DNA of 64,000 bases, taken from the NCBI GenBank assembly GCA_963989385.1, contig OZ022502.1, forward strand, positions 54,491,454 through 54,555,453. Direction: 5' to 3'. The notes beneath the pieces were generated by a model. The model did no database searches. It saw only the letters and a list, made by a program, of their open reading frames with translations, and was not told the origin of the DNA. The position numbers were made by a program, and so were the translations under genes. Origin of the DNA: Ctena decussata. Its lineage: Eukaryota > Mollusca > Bivalvia > Lucinida > Lucinidae. Positions 1 through 13,633 of this stretch are shown here, in pieces. Every line of letters starts with the position of its first letter. Within the stretch, counting starts at the first letter, position 1.

Positions 1-337
1 CTAGGTCAAATCATAGAAAAGCTTTGTGTACACAATTCTGTGTTTATTGTGCATTGAATCTTCATGAAACTGTCAGAATGTGTATCTTCATGAAATATAG
101 GCCAAGTTTGAAACTGAATAATGTCTGATCAAAAACTAGATTGCCTGGTCAGATCTTAGAAAAACATTGTGTACACTCTAGAAGGCACAGTTTTGATCCA
201 ATCTAAATGAAACTTTGTCAGAATGTAGATTAGAAAGTGCAAAACTGCTCCAATTGAACCATCATCAAATAGATGATCTTCCATGTTATTTCATCATAAC
301 TCAGGTGAGCGATTTAGGTCCATCATGGACCTCTTGT
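1..337 (-). mobile_element. Hairpin-ended tandem-repeat element, 5' part, reversed (cut by window edge)
   Basis: Read on the - strand it begins ACAAGAGGTCCATGATGGAC (hairpin AGGTCC/GGACCT), then CGCTCACCTGAG, then units of the 145-bp repeat phrase (CTGACAAAGTTTCATGAAGA, TTGGATCAAAACT). It matches 63535-64000 almost base for base in inverted orientation. Non-coding. Confidence 0.85.
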
Positions 338-698
338 TTATATGTTTTGCCCTAGTTTGAAGTTTTTTTTTATGCCATTTTCACTTCCATGTTATTCAGA
401 TTTGGTGCACAGATACAGTAGAAGAAAGAGTTGGCACATATTGCTCTGTTTTTCTCAAAAGGGTTTTCCAGCTTTGTTGTGCCCCTTTGAAGTCTTGGAA
501 AACAGTTTGTTGTCGCTACTTCTCCTAAACCGTTTGACTGATATTAAATATGTGAACAGATATTGGTATATAGATTTGCACTTCTAGTTGTCATAACATG
601 TTTGCTGTGTAAATGTAAAACCTAAATGACAAAGCTGCATGCCTAACTGTTAAACGCGGGGGTATTTAGTAAGCCATGCTTACTGCCACCTCTAGTTT
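338..698 (-). mobile_element. Part of a second hairpin-ended element, interrupted by 1-337
   Basis: On the - strand it begins CTAGAGGTGGCAGTAAGCAT with hairpin GTAAGC-ATG-GCTTAC (669-683) and the motif AATACCCCCGCG, then ATATGTGTTCAC and GGGGCATAAC-type repeat phrases. It is a reversed relative of the element starting at 41284. The 1-337 element abuts it and appears to have inserted into it. Confidence 0.75.
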
Positions 699-1519
699 TT
701 GCCAGCTGTTCATATTTTGGTTGTGCCAAATATTCAATAAAATAATGTCTGTAGAATTATACAGATCAATGCAGTCTAGAGCTATGATATATGACAAAGC
801 TTTTCACTTGTTTCACAGCGTAAATTATACATGTGAGAAAGTTCTGAATATTGAGCAAGTGTGTGTATGGTGGTGATGGGATGTGTGACAGCTCTCTGTG
901 TCTGTCTGAAATAAGTAGAAGACATACATTAAACACTGCTTCAACAGCCAAGTAAGCAGAAATTATGGTTAAGCCAAAGCTGACCCCTGGTTTCAAGCCC
1001 GGTTTCAAGAAGCCAGTATTACAGTGCAACCGCTCTACAACGGCCAACATCCTGAACATCCAAAACTGGCTGTTATAGAGAGGTGGCTGTTTTTTGGAGG
1101 GTTTGACTCACGGGCTTTCAGTTGGTATTTGACCACTGAGTACCACCAGTAAAGCAACATTTTCATTGATGTCTGCAAATGTAAACATTTTGTGTAATCT
1201 TCACATTTACCATGAATATACATTATTGCTATTAGCTGATAAGTGACAAACGGTAAAATATCGCTCGGCAATTGAAAAAGATCTGTACTCCACCAATAAA
1301 AACTGGCCGTTACAGAGGTAATTATGACCGTTTTTGTCAAAAATTGTGACTGCTGACTGGAAAAGAGAGGTGACCGCTGGTCAGAGGTGAAAAATATAGG
1401 AAATAAAATGGAGGAAATTGAAAATGACCGTTGTTAAGAGGTGACCGTCGGTGGGAGATGGACATTAGGGGAGGTTGGACAGTACACAAAATATTCAATA
1501 TCAAAGTTTTTACTTTCAG
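699..1519. other. DHX33 intron, degenerate repeat with GGTGACCG phrases
   Basis: No exon found. From about 1000 to 1480 there are repeated phrases such as AACTGGCTGTTATAGAGAGG, AACTGGCCGTTACAGAGGTA and GAGGTGACCGCTGG/GAGGTGACCGTCGG, suggesting an old repetitive insertion. Short reading frames here look accidental. Confidence 0.5.
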
Positions 1520-1617
1520 AATTGTAGAAAAGTGGTTGTAGCCACCAATATAGCAGAGACCTCAATCACCATCAGTGGCATTAGACATGTGATAGACTCA
1601 GGCATGGTCAAAGCTAA
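1520..1617 (+). CDS. DHX33: DHX33 exon a (helicase motif V)
   Basis: Acceptor TTTTTACTTTCAG; begins in phase 0 with [20 protein letters not shown] and ends after two bases of a Lys codon at donor GTAAGT. Encodes motif V, which links ATP hydrolysis to RNA movement. This is the first coding exon visible; the preceding 1519 bases are intron. Confidence 0.93.
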
Positions 1618-4600
1618 GTAAGTATACAGTCGGTGCTTCAGATTAAGGCGACTGGGTAGACTTTCCAGGGAAGCAATTCAGTTCCATTTTTTGCCTCCCT
1701 TTTCAGTATGGTTCAACACATAAAGCAAATTCTTCCCTTTAAGAGTAGACCCATCTTGGAAGGGCTTCATTGTCAAGGCAACAGGAAGTCACAAAAGTTG
1801 TTTTCCTTTGTAAAAATGGTGGAAAAACATTGAGGTGTACACATTCATCTTAATATAAAATTATGGTGACAGTTATGCTTATGTTTCCTCTGACAGAAAC
1901 ATTCGAATCAGGTCCTGAGATAAGGTACCATCAAGGGTATTTACTTTATTTATGATGCTGATATTGAAACTATTAAGTCAGCAGCCGTTTTGGAATTACT
2001 AGGCTTTTGTTGCTCCTGTGACTAGCAGAATGTGAAACATATGGATAACTTTTCTGGTATCAGCAGCATTGGCATAAACTTTTGTTCGGTTTTGTGGTTT
2101 AGCTTTGTATTGTGACAGTGCGTTGACAGGAGAGACGCCGCCTTCTGCAAAATTTTTGTTCCATTATTAAAACTTCAGAGACAGGATTTTAGCACATTAA
2201 AGGAGTTGATTAAGTTGCTAATTGGGGTCTACTCTTAGAGGAAAAATTTGCTCCTCTAGGAGCAGATTGTTTCTTAGAAGAGTAGAGCCCATTTTGGAAG
2301 TGCTGCATGTACATTATCCAGGGAAACAAATGGGATGTCACAAAGTAGTTTCTCATGGTAGAAATGGCAGAAAAAACATAGAGATATATCCATACACATT
2401 AAGTTCCAGAGGTCTCTGATGCAAATAGGGAAGACTTGGATCACATTCCACGGCTGCCACTGCAATCTGTCTAGATTTTACACTGTTGGCACATGCCATA
2501 ATGACTTTCTGCATGGTATGGCCAATATATAGTGCTACTAATCATAGACTATTTTTACAAAGTGACGACATCTTTTGTTTTTCAGGATACACAACTCACG
2601 AAGTGGCCTTGATTTAATGAAGGTGGTTCATGTCTCCAAAGCCCAGGCCTTACAGAGGTCGGGCCGGGCAGGAAGAGAGGCCCCAGGCACATGCTACAGA
2701 CTGTATACTGAGGAACAGTTTCAAGCTCTGAGGCCTAATACAGTGCCTGAAATTCAGAGGTAACATTTTCATTTAGCATAAAATGAGAAACGTACAGCAG
2801 TTTGAACAAACTGTCTCTAGTTCTTTAAAAAAAATAAATAAATTAACAGTCTGGTTAAAAAACAATTCTAATGCTCTTAAGTATGAAATATGACATCTAA
2901 TTGGATCACGTCAAAAATTTGCGACAGTGATAAACTGTTGGAAACCCAACGTCAGTACGTAATGTTACCTCTCATTGGATGACGTCTACATGTAGTTTTA
3001 CCATGCTGAAAGCTTTTTTAAGGGTGTAAAGTAGCACAGTCTTAAAAGTTAAATGTGAAAAGTGCATTAGAATGGGGAAAACTGTATTGAAAATTGTCAT
3101 TGGGGGGGGGGGGGGGGGGGGTAAATAATTGGTTTGATGGTTGACGGTCGCAAATTGTGTTTTACGGCTCCGCTAGCATGTTTCAGTAAAACAAAATTTC
3201 TGACCATAAAACAGATGATATACCTCCCCAAAAGACAATTTTGAGTACAGTGATCCCCTAATTAAATACCATGCCATTTACTTATCTTCTGAATCAGCAT
3301 TTCAGTACTGACTGAGGGTAGTGTTTCTATATTAGAGTATATGGATACACTTTTAGGGAGAGCAACTCTGTTTTTACCATTTTTGCTGCCCCTTCCAGTC
3401 CAGGTAAACTCTGAAAAAGAATTGGCTCCCCTAGGAACAAATTTTTTCTTTAAGAATAGACCCTACATCGGAAGGCTAAGTCATTCAGGGAAGCTAACAG
3501 GAAATATAAAAAGTTATATCGCTTCATAAAAAATGATAGAAAAAATCCCAAAGAGGTGTACCTATATACTTTAAATGGTCAGTTTCATCTGGCTAACAAC
3601 CAATTTTGTTGTCGGTGGAGATTGTTCTGGAAGTGCTGTAATAATATAGTTATTATGCACATTGCACATTTCACTAAAAAATGTATACATTTGGACAGCC
3701 TGTTCTGGGTAGCGTAAATAAACACAGACAGTAATGACAGAAGTCAGTGCACATCAGTGAAAAGTAATATTTATCAAAATAATACCTGAATGATATGTGA
3801 GAAAAATTCAGCAATGACCTCTTGGTTTACACAGAAGAAATGTTTCATGGAATATATGTCCAGCAAGCCTTATATGACCATTAGAATGCTATTTTACATG
3901 AACTCCCAGCCCATAAAAATTTCTCTATAATGTTTTCCAGATGTAATCTTGCCAGTGTGGTTCTACAGTTATTGGCCATGGGTATTTCTGATATTGTAGA
4001 CTTTGACTTTATGGACAAACCTTCAACAGAGGTAAGATTGTAACCATAATTGCCATAAATTATTGTCACATTTTAAAGGGAAACATTCACAAAGTTACTG
4101 ATCTTTTTGAAGTTTAAGATCTCTCTTAGCTGAGAAAATTAATACAAAGGACCTGGTATGATAAGGCCCATATTTGGCCCCCAGAAAACTCATTTGTCAA
4201 AAGTTCTATTTCCATAACTAAAATGCATTCATAGGAAAGTTCTAACCTAAAATGTAACAGCAAATACAAAATCAACCAGTTCTTGCATAAAATATTTGTG
4301 TTTTTAATCTTGAACATACCCATACCCCCAGCGGATTCTGGCGAAATTGACGAATTTGGTAGCCTTTGCAGCTTTCAAAATATATGAGCCCGGCCTCCAG
4401 CACATTTTATATTTCATATGCAGACATAATTTTGAAATATTTACATGCCATGAAAATATTAAATGTACTGGAGACAGGGCTCTATGTTTATTTTTAACTT
4501 TTTGTCACCAAATTGGCGGCGTTTGGAGCATTTTCTCTGTTTTCTCAACACAAAAGCGCCCATATCTCCGCTCATAGACAAAATAAACATATGTTGTGGG

Positions 4601-7600
4601 TATTCATTTTCTTAGTTTGAACAAAAGGAATAATTTGGTATACATTTCATTTTGATCTGTTGGAATTTTTTGGTTAGCGTCTCTGGACTTGCAAACTTGA
4701 GTGGGTGGGGTACCTTGAAAGGCCTTGTGCAGTGCACAGGTAATCCATGGTACCCAGCGTATAAGCATTTCATGAAAAGCCTATTATCAAGAGCTTTCAA
4801 AATCTATTGTAAATGACATATTTTTTTAAAGGAAAAATGATTAAACTCAGTTTTTCTTGCAATTTTCCTTCATATTATTGAGCCAACATAGGCATGTCAG
4901 AAATCATGTTATTCTGAGATTTAACAAAAATGAAACATATTATTTCTGTTTGTTCCCATACGCACAAATAATAAGCAATAGAAACCATGCAATTTTAAGA
5001 GAATTTGAATGGGGGCCAAAAATGGCCCTTATCATACCAGGTCCTTTATTCATTAAACAGTAGAACTTCATTGGTGCAAACAGGCTTGGGACCATGAAAA
5101 TTAGTTCCTGCCAAGGGTAGTTCTAGCCATCCAGGGTTAGTTTCTATATAAAGTTACCTCTAGGGTCCCAGGAAAGAGTTGTAGCCAGGTAGGGTTAACA
5201 AGCCATTAGGGGTTGAGCTGTTGAAGTTTTGCTGTACATCGAAAAGTAAGAAAGTTATTGGTATTTGAAGATTTCAAACAAAGCTGTTTGGGGTACTGCC
5301 ATTGTGGTGATTTGTGAAGTGATAACCTCCTAGTTAAAGAGTAATTCACAGATGCAAAACCATTTAATGCTTTCTTTCTGCATAGCCATAAGAAGTCTTC
5401 CACATACTTTATCATGGCACTGATCATATATTTACTGGTCTTTTGGAATCATTGGAATCTTTTATAGTTGTTTTGAAAATAGATTTATGCATAGCTGTTG
5501 CTAGAGGGAGTAGCCAGTGTTGCACATTTCATCCCTGGGCACAAACAGATTCAATTCAATTGAGTCTGCTATTTTTGCTTCTTTGATTTGTTCCTTGCTT
5601 TCAAAGGACCTAACCTTTCAGAAATTATTGAAGCATGGGTGGGATGGTTCTTTTGGATGAGATGCCTAAAAAGATGTCTTTATGGAAAGAAATAAGAAAC
5701 AAAATATCATTAAAAAATATTAAATATGAAGAAATACACCTCATTTCTGCCAGTTTTCCCAAGGGAAGCAACTTTTGTGACTTGCTATTATCATCTTTGG
5801 ACAAGGAAACCCTTCTAAAAATGGATCTGCTCATGAAGGAAAGAATTGAGAAGGGAGGTGAAAATGAAAATGGCAGAGTTGTTTACCCTGAAAGCGTTTC
5901 CATTTATGTTGAGCTTTCTTTCCCTATGAAATAATGGAGTCTCATCTTTTCAGGCTATCATAAGTGCCATGGACCAGTTGAAGTTATTAGGTGCTATAGA
6001 ACATCATGATGCCAAAACTGTAAGTTGAAATTTTATATATGCCGCCACTCCCAGATTTTGCTGTTATCGCAGATTTTGTCTCAAGAACACCATTTATAGG
6101 GCTTGTGAAAAGTAATGTCCCATGACTTTTATTAGAAGATAAGAAGAAATATGAAAAAAATTACAAAAAGGATGGATGAGACAGTCTGGTATGTGCTTAC
6201 TTGAGTCTGGACTGTATGCAGACACATATTTGATCAGTAAGAATAAGAGAATTAAATGATTGTTGAGCTACAACAGGACAAAATCAACATTGTGGCATAT
6301 GTGCCCAGTGAAGACTTAGATCAGTTGCACATCCACCAGGTCTGATCAGAGTCTTTGTTGTTGGCATGGGGGTAGCTTAGACCCATAAAGCACACTGCAA
6401 AGACTCTGATCAGACTAGGCAGATGCCCAGGCTGATCTGAGTCTTTGTGTGGCACACATACCACTTTGTTGGTTTTGTCATGTTGTGGCTCACATACAGT
6501 AGGGTCTTATAATAATACTACACTCATTATAACACTTTTTGGATTTAGTGCTATCATGTCATGACTACCATTAAGACCCACATCAAAAAAACATTTTACA
6601 AATGAGCATTCACTGCTGATTGGCCTTGTATTTTTGCCTCAATATAACAATATTCACTATTGATATTATGCCTTTCTCTGTGCCCCAATTGCGGCATTAT
6701 AAAGAGAATATACTGTAGCAGAGATAAGGAAAGTCTTTAAGAATTTATGGGACCAAAACGGGTAAATATGCTTAAAATGTACTTGAAAATTTTAAATATA
6801 CTGCTCACAAAAAGTAAGGGATATTAAGACATTTAAGAAAGCATAATTGAGAAAAGTAGATAGATGAACATAAAATTGTCACAATTCATAAATATTCATA
6901 GAGACCTTCAATATGAATATGGATATGTTTAAGTTTGTTGTCACGTGACCTAGAGTAAATTGGAAGTTGACAAAGGGTTGACAATTTCGTATTAGTTTGA
7001 TTTGGTATCCTGTTTATCAGGTAAGGTCAGAAAGTGCAAAGAGCCCTTCCATTTTTAATCAGGTTGAGCCTGATAAACACAATACCAAAAGAAACTCATG
7101 ATCTCAGAAGAAACTAACATAGTTTTCTCTTTATCATGCATTATTTGAGCTAGTTGCTTCAGAAATTAACAAGATGGTAAAGATTATTTCATTTGAACTG
7201 CACAACATCACCTTTATGCTATGGCATAGTTAGGTGACATCATAAAGCCAATTGAATGCTGTTATCCTTTCAAATGTGAACATTTAGCCAGTCAGACTCC
7301 TTGGGAAGTACAAAATATACTTTATGATAACATTTTCACAAGGGCATTATTGCATTAATAACATAGTAAAGTTTATGAGACCCTGGTATTGGTCACTTTT
7401 AGACGACAAACGTCTTTTCATGTACATGCATTATCAAATTTAGATTCTTTCAAGTGATTTCTTTTTTTAGTTGACCACACTTGGTAAACAGATGGCAGCA
7501 TTTCCTCTTGACCCCAGGATGTCAAAGGTCATATTGGCTGCTAAAGACTCCCACTGTTTGTGAGTACATGTAATTCCTATTTTCATCCTCAGAATTTTGA

Positions 7601-10600
7601 CAGAACAGACCCTCCTAGCAAGTCTTATATGCATGGTTGTCATTTGGAGTCAAGTAGTGCAGTGGGCAGTGCATTATACATGTATCTGTGTCTTAACAGT
7701 ATGCCTAAAGAAGCATTCGAAAAGGCATTTTCAGACCGAGTTGCTTGAAAAGTGTAAATGTGCTTGGAGAATAGTTTAATGGTTTGTAGTAGGCACTTTG
7801 ATGATGTATTGAAGACTACTTAAGTTTTCCTGCCACTGTTGCCGCTACTTTCCAAAGTCCTTTTGTAAATGAAGTATGTTTTAAAATCATATCTATAACT
7901 ATTATGTGGTGGTGTCTGTACAAGAAATTTATAATAGAGTTTTCACTGCCATTGTAATACTGAAAAGAGTTTACGCAGATACATGAATTTGACTTGTCCT
8001 TTAAATGTAAACATATCAGTTAGCTAAATGGCTGGATGGATGAAATAGAGTCTTACATCCCTTTCAATAGGATTTCAGTCATGTCAGTTTGATGGGTAGG
8101 ATGATAGTGAAAGGCTCTATGCAGTGGAATTGGATGTATTGTGTGAAGAATTCTGCTGCCAGCAAGATTCAAACCCACTATGTCTTGCACAGGAAGCCAG
8201 CTCTTAACCAATGACACTGCTAAGGCTCCCCATTAGTTAAATAAAACTATAGGTCACAAAATACCACACATTGACAACCAGGATACAATGACTCGTTCAT
8301 GCTCCCCCCAATATTCTTTACTGTATCGAAGGTAAATGTACGTTTTTCTGGCGATTTTAGAAAGAAAAAAGAGACGTTACACCGTCTAACGTCTCAAAAC
8401 GTCACAAAATTACGTCAGTAATGCAAGTGACGTCAGCAATTAGACTCACGCACTCCGAGACAGTGAATTGTTGCAGAATAAAAAGGGAAACTTTCCATTG
8501 CGTCTATAGGCGCATTGTGTTAGAATCATAGGTGTAATGACCTATTTTGCATAAATAAAATGCCTGTCTAAAATACCAGTGAATATACATTTCAGGGAAG
8601 AGATTTTGAGTATAGTGTCATTGCTGTCTGTGGACTCTGTTCTCTTTACACCACAAAATAAGGTGAGAACTACTTTTATGTCATTCCTTCCTGATTTTGT
8701 GTTGCTCTTATGTACCTTAGTGGAGTCACTGTCTACATATTTTAATGGTATTGCCATTCACCATAATAAACTTCAATACTTGGACACAGTTAGAGGAAAA
8801 GCAGCTCTACCATTTCCATTTTTGCCACCCTTTCCATCTGGGCTCAACTTCTCAAAGAAAGAATTTACTCCTCTAGGAGCAAACTCTTTCCTTTAAAAGT
8901 AGACCCCTTTTAGTAGTAGGGCTTTATCCTCCAGGCAGGTATCCAGAATTTGTAAAAAAGGGCAGAAAAAATGGCGGTGTACCCATACATCTTAAATACT
9001 TTCAAGTGTGCAAGTGGAATTTGTCCAGGGTCTGAGGTTATAAAACTTGAGTATAATCTCAAACTCAAAATAAAGCACATTGATTTGCTGCTTCCGAGCA
9101 TGTGCTCGGAAGCAGTCAATCAGTGTGCTTCACTTTGAGTTTGGGAATGTACTCAAGTTTTATAAGCTCAGGGCCAGATTCATAGAGGAACCCAGGTAGC
9201 TCAGTGGGTTAAATGCTGGCCTCTTATCTAGCTGTCCTGAGTTAAATTCATGGAGTTGAAATTCTTTTTCAATCATAAACAGGATTCCATTGCACACAGC
9301 CTTTCATTATCATGCTTCCATCATCCTGATATGACTGAAATACTGTTGAAAAGGATGGAAAATCTCAAGTCATCCATCTGTCCAAATTCATAGATGGAAA
9401 TGTCCAGTAAGGAATAGACAGGAAATGCACATGTCAAGGAGGTATATTGTTACTGTATTCAGTAATTCTTCTCAAGGTTCTGTCCAATCATTCTTTTTTT
9501 TCATTGCTGTCTTTTGTGAACGCAAGAAGCATATCCATGAAACACTGCTGATTTGAAGATGTTTGTACGTGACATCCAGCTCATGTTCTCTTGCAGACTT
9601 GAGTATCATCTGTTGTACAATGTAGTAAAATTACCGCACAGGGATAAGTACCTGTCATTCTTTGATACGCATTATGCACTGAAAATTGCATTATTTTTGT
9701 GTGCTCTTAAGTATGCAAAATTTATATTATCAAATGATTTATGAGTTCTTGAATCCGGGAGCAAAATATTGTCAACTGGCTCTTTGTGTTTGGTCATTGA
9801 GTTCCATGAGATGCGCTGATATTTGCCAAAATAAGTCTCAGGAATATTAAAAAATTTTCACTACATGTATATCATACATCTGCTTTTGTTATTCTGCTTA
9901 TCAGCTTTGAGCATTTGTTCCGAAAGCAGGACCTGGTGCTTTCTGTTAAATTTAAGGAGGTAAGGCATTTATATCAATGAACTTAAAAATTTCACAAAAA
10001 AAAAAACATTTATGACAAAAAAAATCATTTCTGACTATACAAATGTCATTCTAATATTTCACTATCAGCTCCAGTATAACGAATTTATTCAGCTATAGGA
10101 CAGTGTTTTTTCATCTCTAGAACTACCCTAGATATCTAAATCAGTCTTATGACATTATGCTACGAGATTTTCCCTTCTAAAACGATCCCAAAAATCTAGA
10201 CCTGTCTTATAAGATGGATCTAGTTTTTTTGGATTGTTTTTTTTAAACATAAACCCCTCTGTCTTATAACCAAAGAAATACAGTTGTATGACCCTGCAGA
10301 CTGGAAGTGATAGTGAATTTGACATACCATCTTGTATGTAAAGGCTTGCTATTTTGATACACCTATGGTGTAAACAAACAGACATAAAGCCTGAACCCTT
10401 TTTAGTTCATCTCCAGGCATTAGGGAAGTGGGAGACTGGTTCTAATGAGGGGTCACATTATACGCTCTTTTGGAGAAATAAGAAAAGATATTGGAATGAT
10501 CTTTAAATACTCATCTCCTTTAGCCTTCTGTTATAATAATATTCACTAAAAATCTGTTCTGTGTCATGGTTATTTGTAGAGAGATGAGGCCATAGCAGCT

Positions 10601-13600
10601 AGACAGAAATTCATGTCCAGTGAGGGGGATCATATCAGTTTGCTCAATATATACAAGGCCTACAAGAGTGTCAGTGGAAATAAGGTAAAAAAAAAAGCCA
10701 TATTATATGGCCCATATATCACCCATACATATGAATGTAAACAAAAGAGACAGTAGTTTAGCCTGCTTAGTAATTTAGCCTGCATCTATGCTAATTTTAC
10801 AGCCCATTCATTAATCAGATAAGTTCTGGAAAGTATTGTCCTTTGGAGGCAAGGAAATACCAAAGAAACAAAAATAGCAGACTTGGTTTTAGTGTGTTCA
10901 TGGTCAGTAATCAAACACAAATACATTATCCCACTTGACCACGCATACCTTTAACACTTAAATGCAAAAAGATCCACTCATCACCAGTCATGATGTGCTC
11001 TACATCAGTCCATTTAAAAAGCAAATCCTTTAAAGCCCAAAAAAGTCCTACCATTTGCTGACATGGGGCACACAAAGAATTGCTTTGAAAACTGACTGGC
11101 ACACAAGTCATAATATGAGCCGTGACACGAAAAAAAAAAAAAAAATGTGGCATGTGTGCCCAGCGAAGACTCAGATCAGTCTGGGCATCTGATCATAGTC
11201 TTTGCTCTGCTCTTACAGGGTAGCTAAGAGTCTAAGCTACATTCATGTTGACAGCAAAGACTGATCAGACTAGGCTGAACTGAGTCTTTGTTGGGCACAC
11301 ATGCTGCTTTGTTGGTTTTGTTGTGTCGTGGCTCAATTATCACGACTGGTATTTATAAGATCAATTCTTGACTGAAGCTAATTTTCAGCCTGACTTGGAG
11401 CCGCAGCAGGAAAATATCGATGCATAAATACTGGTTGGGCAGCACTGACCGACGACACAAATACAGACTGAATGACATTGGACGGACACACGGCGCCAAG
11501 CGTGTGCAACTATGTTACGTACCGTTGAGCCACTTGGGTAACGTCGATAAGAGAATTGAACTGAACTGAACTGAACTGAAGCTAATTGATTATTCTGTAT
11601 TAAATAATGGTTTTACTTGAGAGAGCTGTAATTATTATCCTGTTTGGGTTGTATTTCCATTTAAACACGGAATTAAATGACTTGATAATTATTTGCATGA
11701 GAAAATTTGTAGTTTCTGTTGAAAGAGTTTCAGTTTGTAATGACATTGAAAATTTGATGGAGCATGGCATACACTATTTCCCATGCTCCGAAACCAATGA
11801 CGCAATATATCTGTTACCATAGCAAATCAGAGTTCATATTGATGTTTAAGTGGTCATCGAGACATCATGCTGCCAAGATCCTAAGCACAACAGTTGGTTA
11901 TTCCATAGTTGCTTTGGAAACAGATCTACATCTTCATCTCTGATAATTTGAGGAGAGAATGTCATACAGTTATGCCATGCTTCCATTGAATTATAAAATG
12001 AGATGCTACCTGAAATTCATACAATGGAAAAGTTTAATTAAATCTAATTCTCTGTTTTTAATTACCATGTCTTCTAACTCATAGCAATGGTGCCAGGAGA
12101 ATTATATCCACATGCGGAACATGAAACAGGTGCTTGATGTGCGGAGACAACTTAGAGAGATCTGTGTGCAACAGGAGCTAGTCTTACAGTCCTGTGGTCA
12201 GGATACTACTAAACTTAGGTATGTATTAGACTGTCTTTCATAACAGACAAGGTTTTATGCTGTTTTTAACTAGTGTTGGAGAATCCTATCTGACACCCCA
12301 AGGGAAGCCCCAGTAGCTCAGTGGGTTTTCACTAAGTGTTGGCCTGCTAAGCTTGCAAGTTTGATTCTGACTGGAAGCGGAAATCTCTACCAGAGCAATA
12401 ATATAGAGGTATCCACCCACTTGTAAATGCTTTCTCTCAGAAAATAGTTCTTCACGTGCAAACATAAGTATGTCTGGATAAAGCGGACATATGGAACTGT
12501 TCATCAGCAAACTAAAAAAACAAAAAAAACAACAAAAAAACATTTGGTTGTAGGCAGAAATGGCCCTTAGAGACAACCCCTTTAAAATAATGATAAAGTA
12601 ATAAAGATTTTATGGTTAGAGTTTACTGCCCTCACTGGGAGATATCTTTTGTGACTTCCTGCCTGTTTGTTTGCCTGGGCAACAAAACACTTCCAAATAT
12701 GGCCCTTAAGAAAAGAAATGGTTCTTTTCTTTAAGAGTAGACTCCAATTGAGAAGTAGGCAAAATGAAAATGGCAGAGCTTTTCCCCTAAAAAGCAGTAT
12801 TTAACAAAATCCAAACTTTCACAAGTAAGAAGCTCCAAATTTATTCATCTTTATTGTTTTTTTTTGTTTTTTTTTCAGGAAATGTTTGACTACGGGATTT
12901 TTCATGAACGCTGCTGAGTTGCAACGAGAAGGAGAGTACATATCAGTAAGTGAACTTTCACTCGAAGTATATCACGCCTGACAATCAGTCTCATGCGGAA
13001 CCGGCGGTTAAGCAAAGCAATCCGTTAGATCGCTTTTCGGTGATGTACAAGAGGAGCCGAAAAAGGTAAACAATACTTACTCAGTCAGATTTTAGAATGT
13101 TTTTTCAGAATGATAGGAGAGATATCCAAAATCTAAGAATGCTATTTTGTTACTTAAACATTGCTCCTTCAATACACCAAATAATTCTATAATTGGTTCC
13201 GCGGTTTTCTTGATATTTGTTCCCTCCTCCGAAATGTCTGTTCAACACGATCAAGGTCAGACAAAACAGGAGATAAAATAACAACATTTTCTGCTCGATC
13301 TCAAACATGAGCAAAAAGCATCCGAATTCATCATTGCATATCAATGTAATAATTAATATCTGTCACCAACAACGATGTTTCAGTGACCAGGTATCAAACA
13401 TTGTTCTGAAATCATTGTTGAAAGGGGCAAAATGTTTTGGTTCAGCATTTAATCATTAAAAATAGAAGGAAATATGTCAGCATCAATCTGCTTACTTTTT
13501 TCTGTCTTATGACATAAATTTTATGCTGGATTTTTTGTTTGGCATTTGTTAGATGTCAGCTGAGACTTGTAGGATCTATGCAGTTGGAGATCATGTTTTA

Positions 13601-13601
13601 A

Positions 13602-13633
<32 letters not shown>

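Noticed and set aside
5635..5934. 99-codon frame on the + strand
   Set aside because: Lies within a DHX33 intron, overlaps dispersed-repeat phrases, no family resemblance and no splice partners.
9905..9959. Exon-like stretch between DHX33 exons f and g (after TTATCAG, before GTAAGG)
   Set aside because: In the phase left by exon f it meets a stop at once, and DHX33 has no extra residues at this point; exons f and g join cleanly without it.
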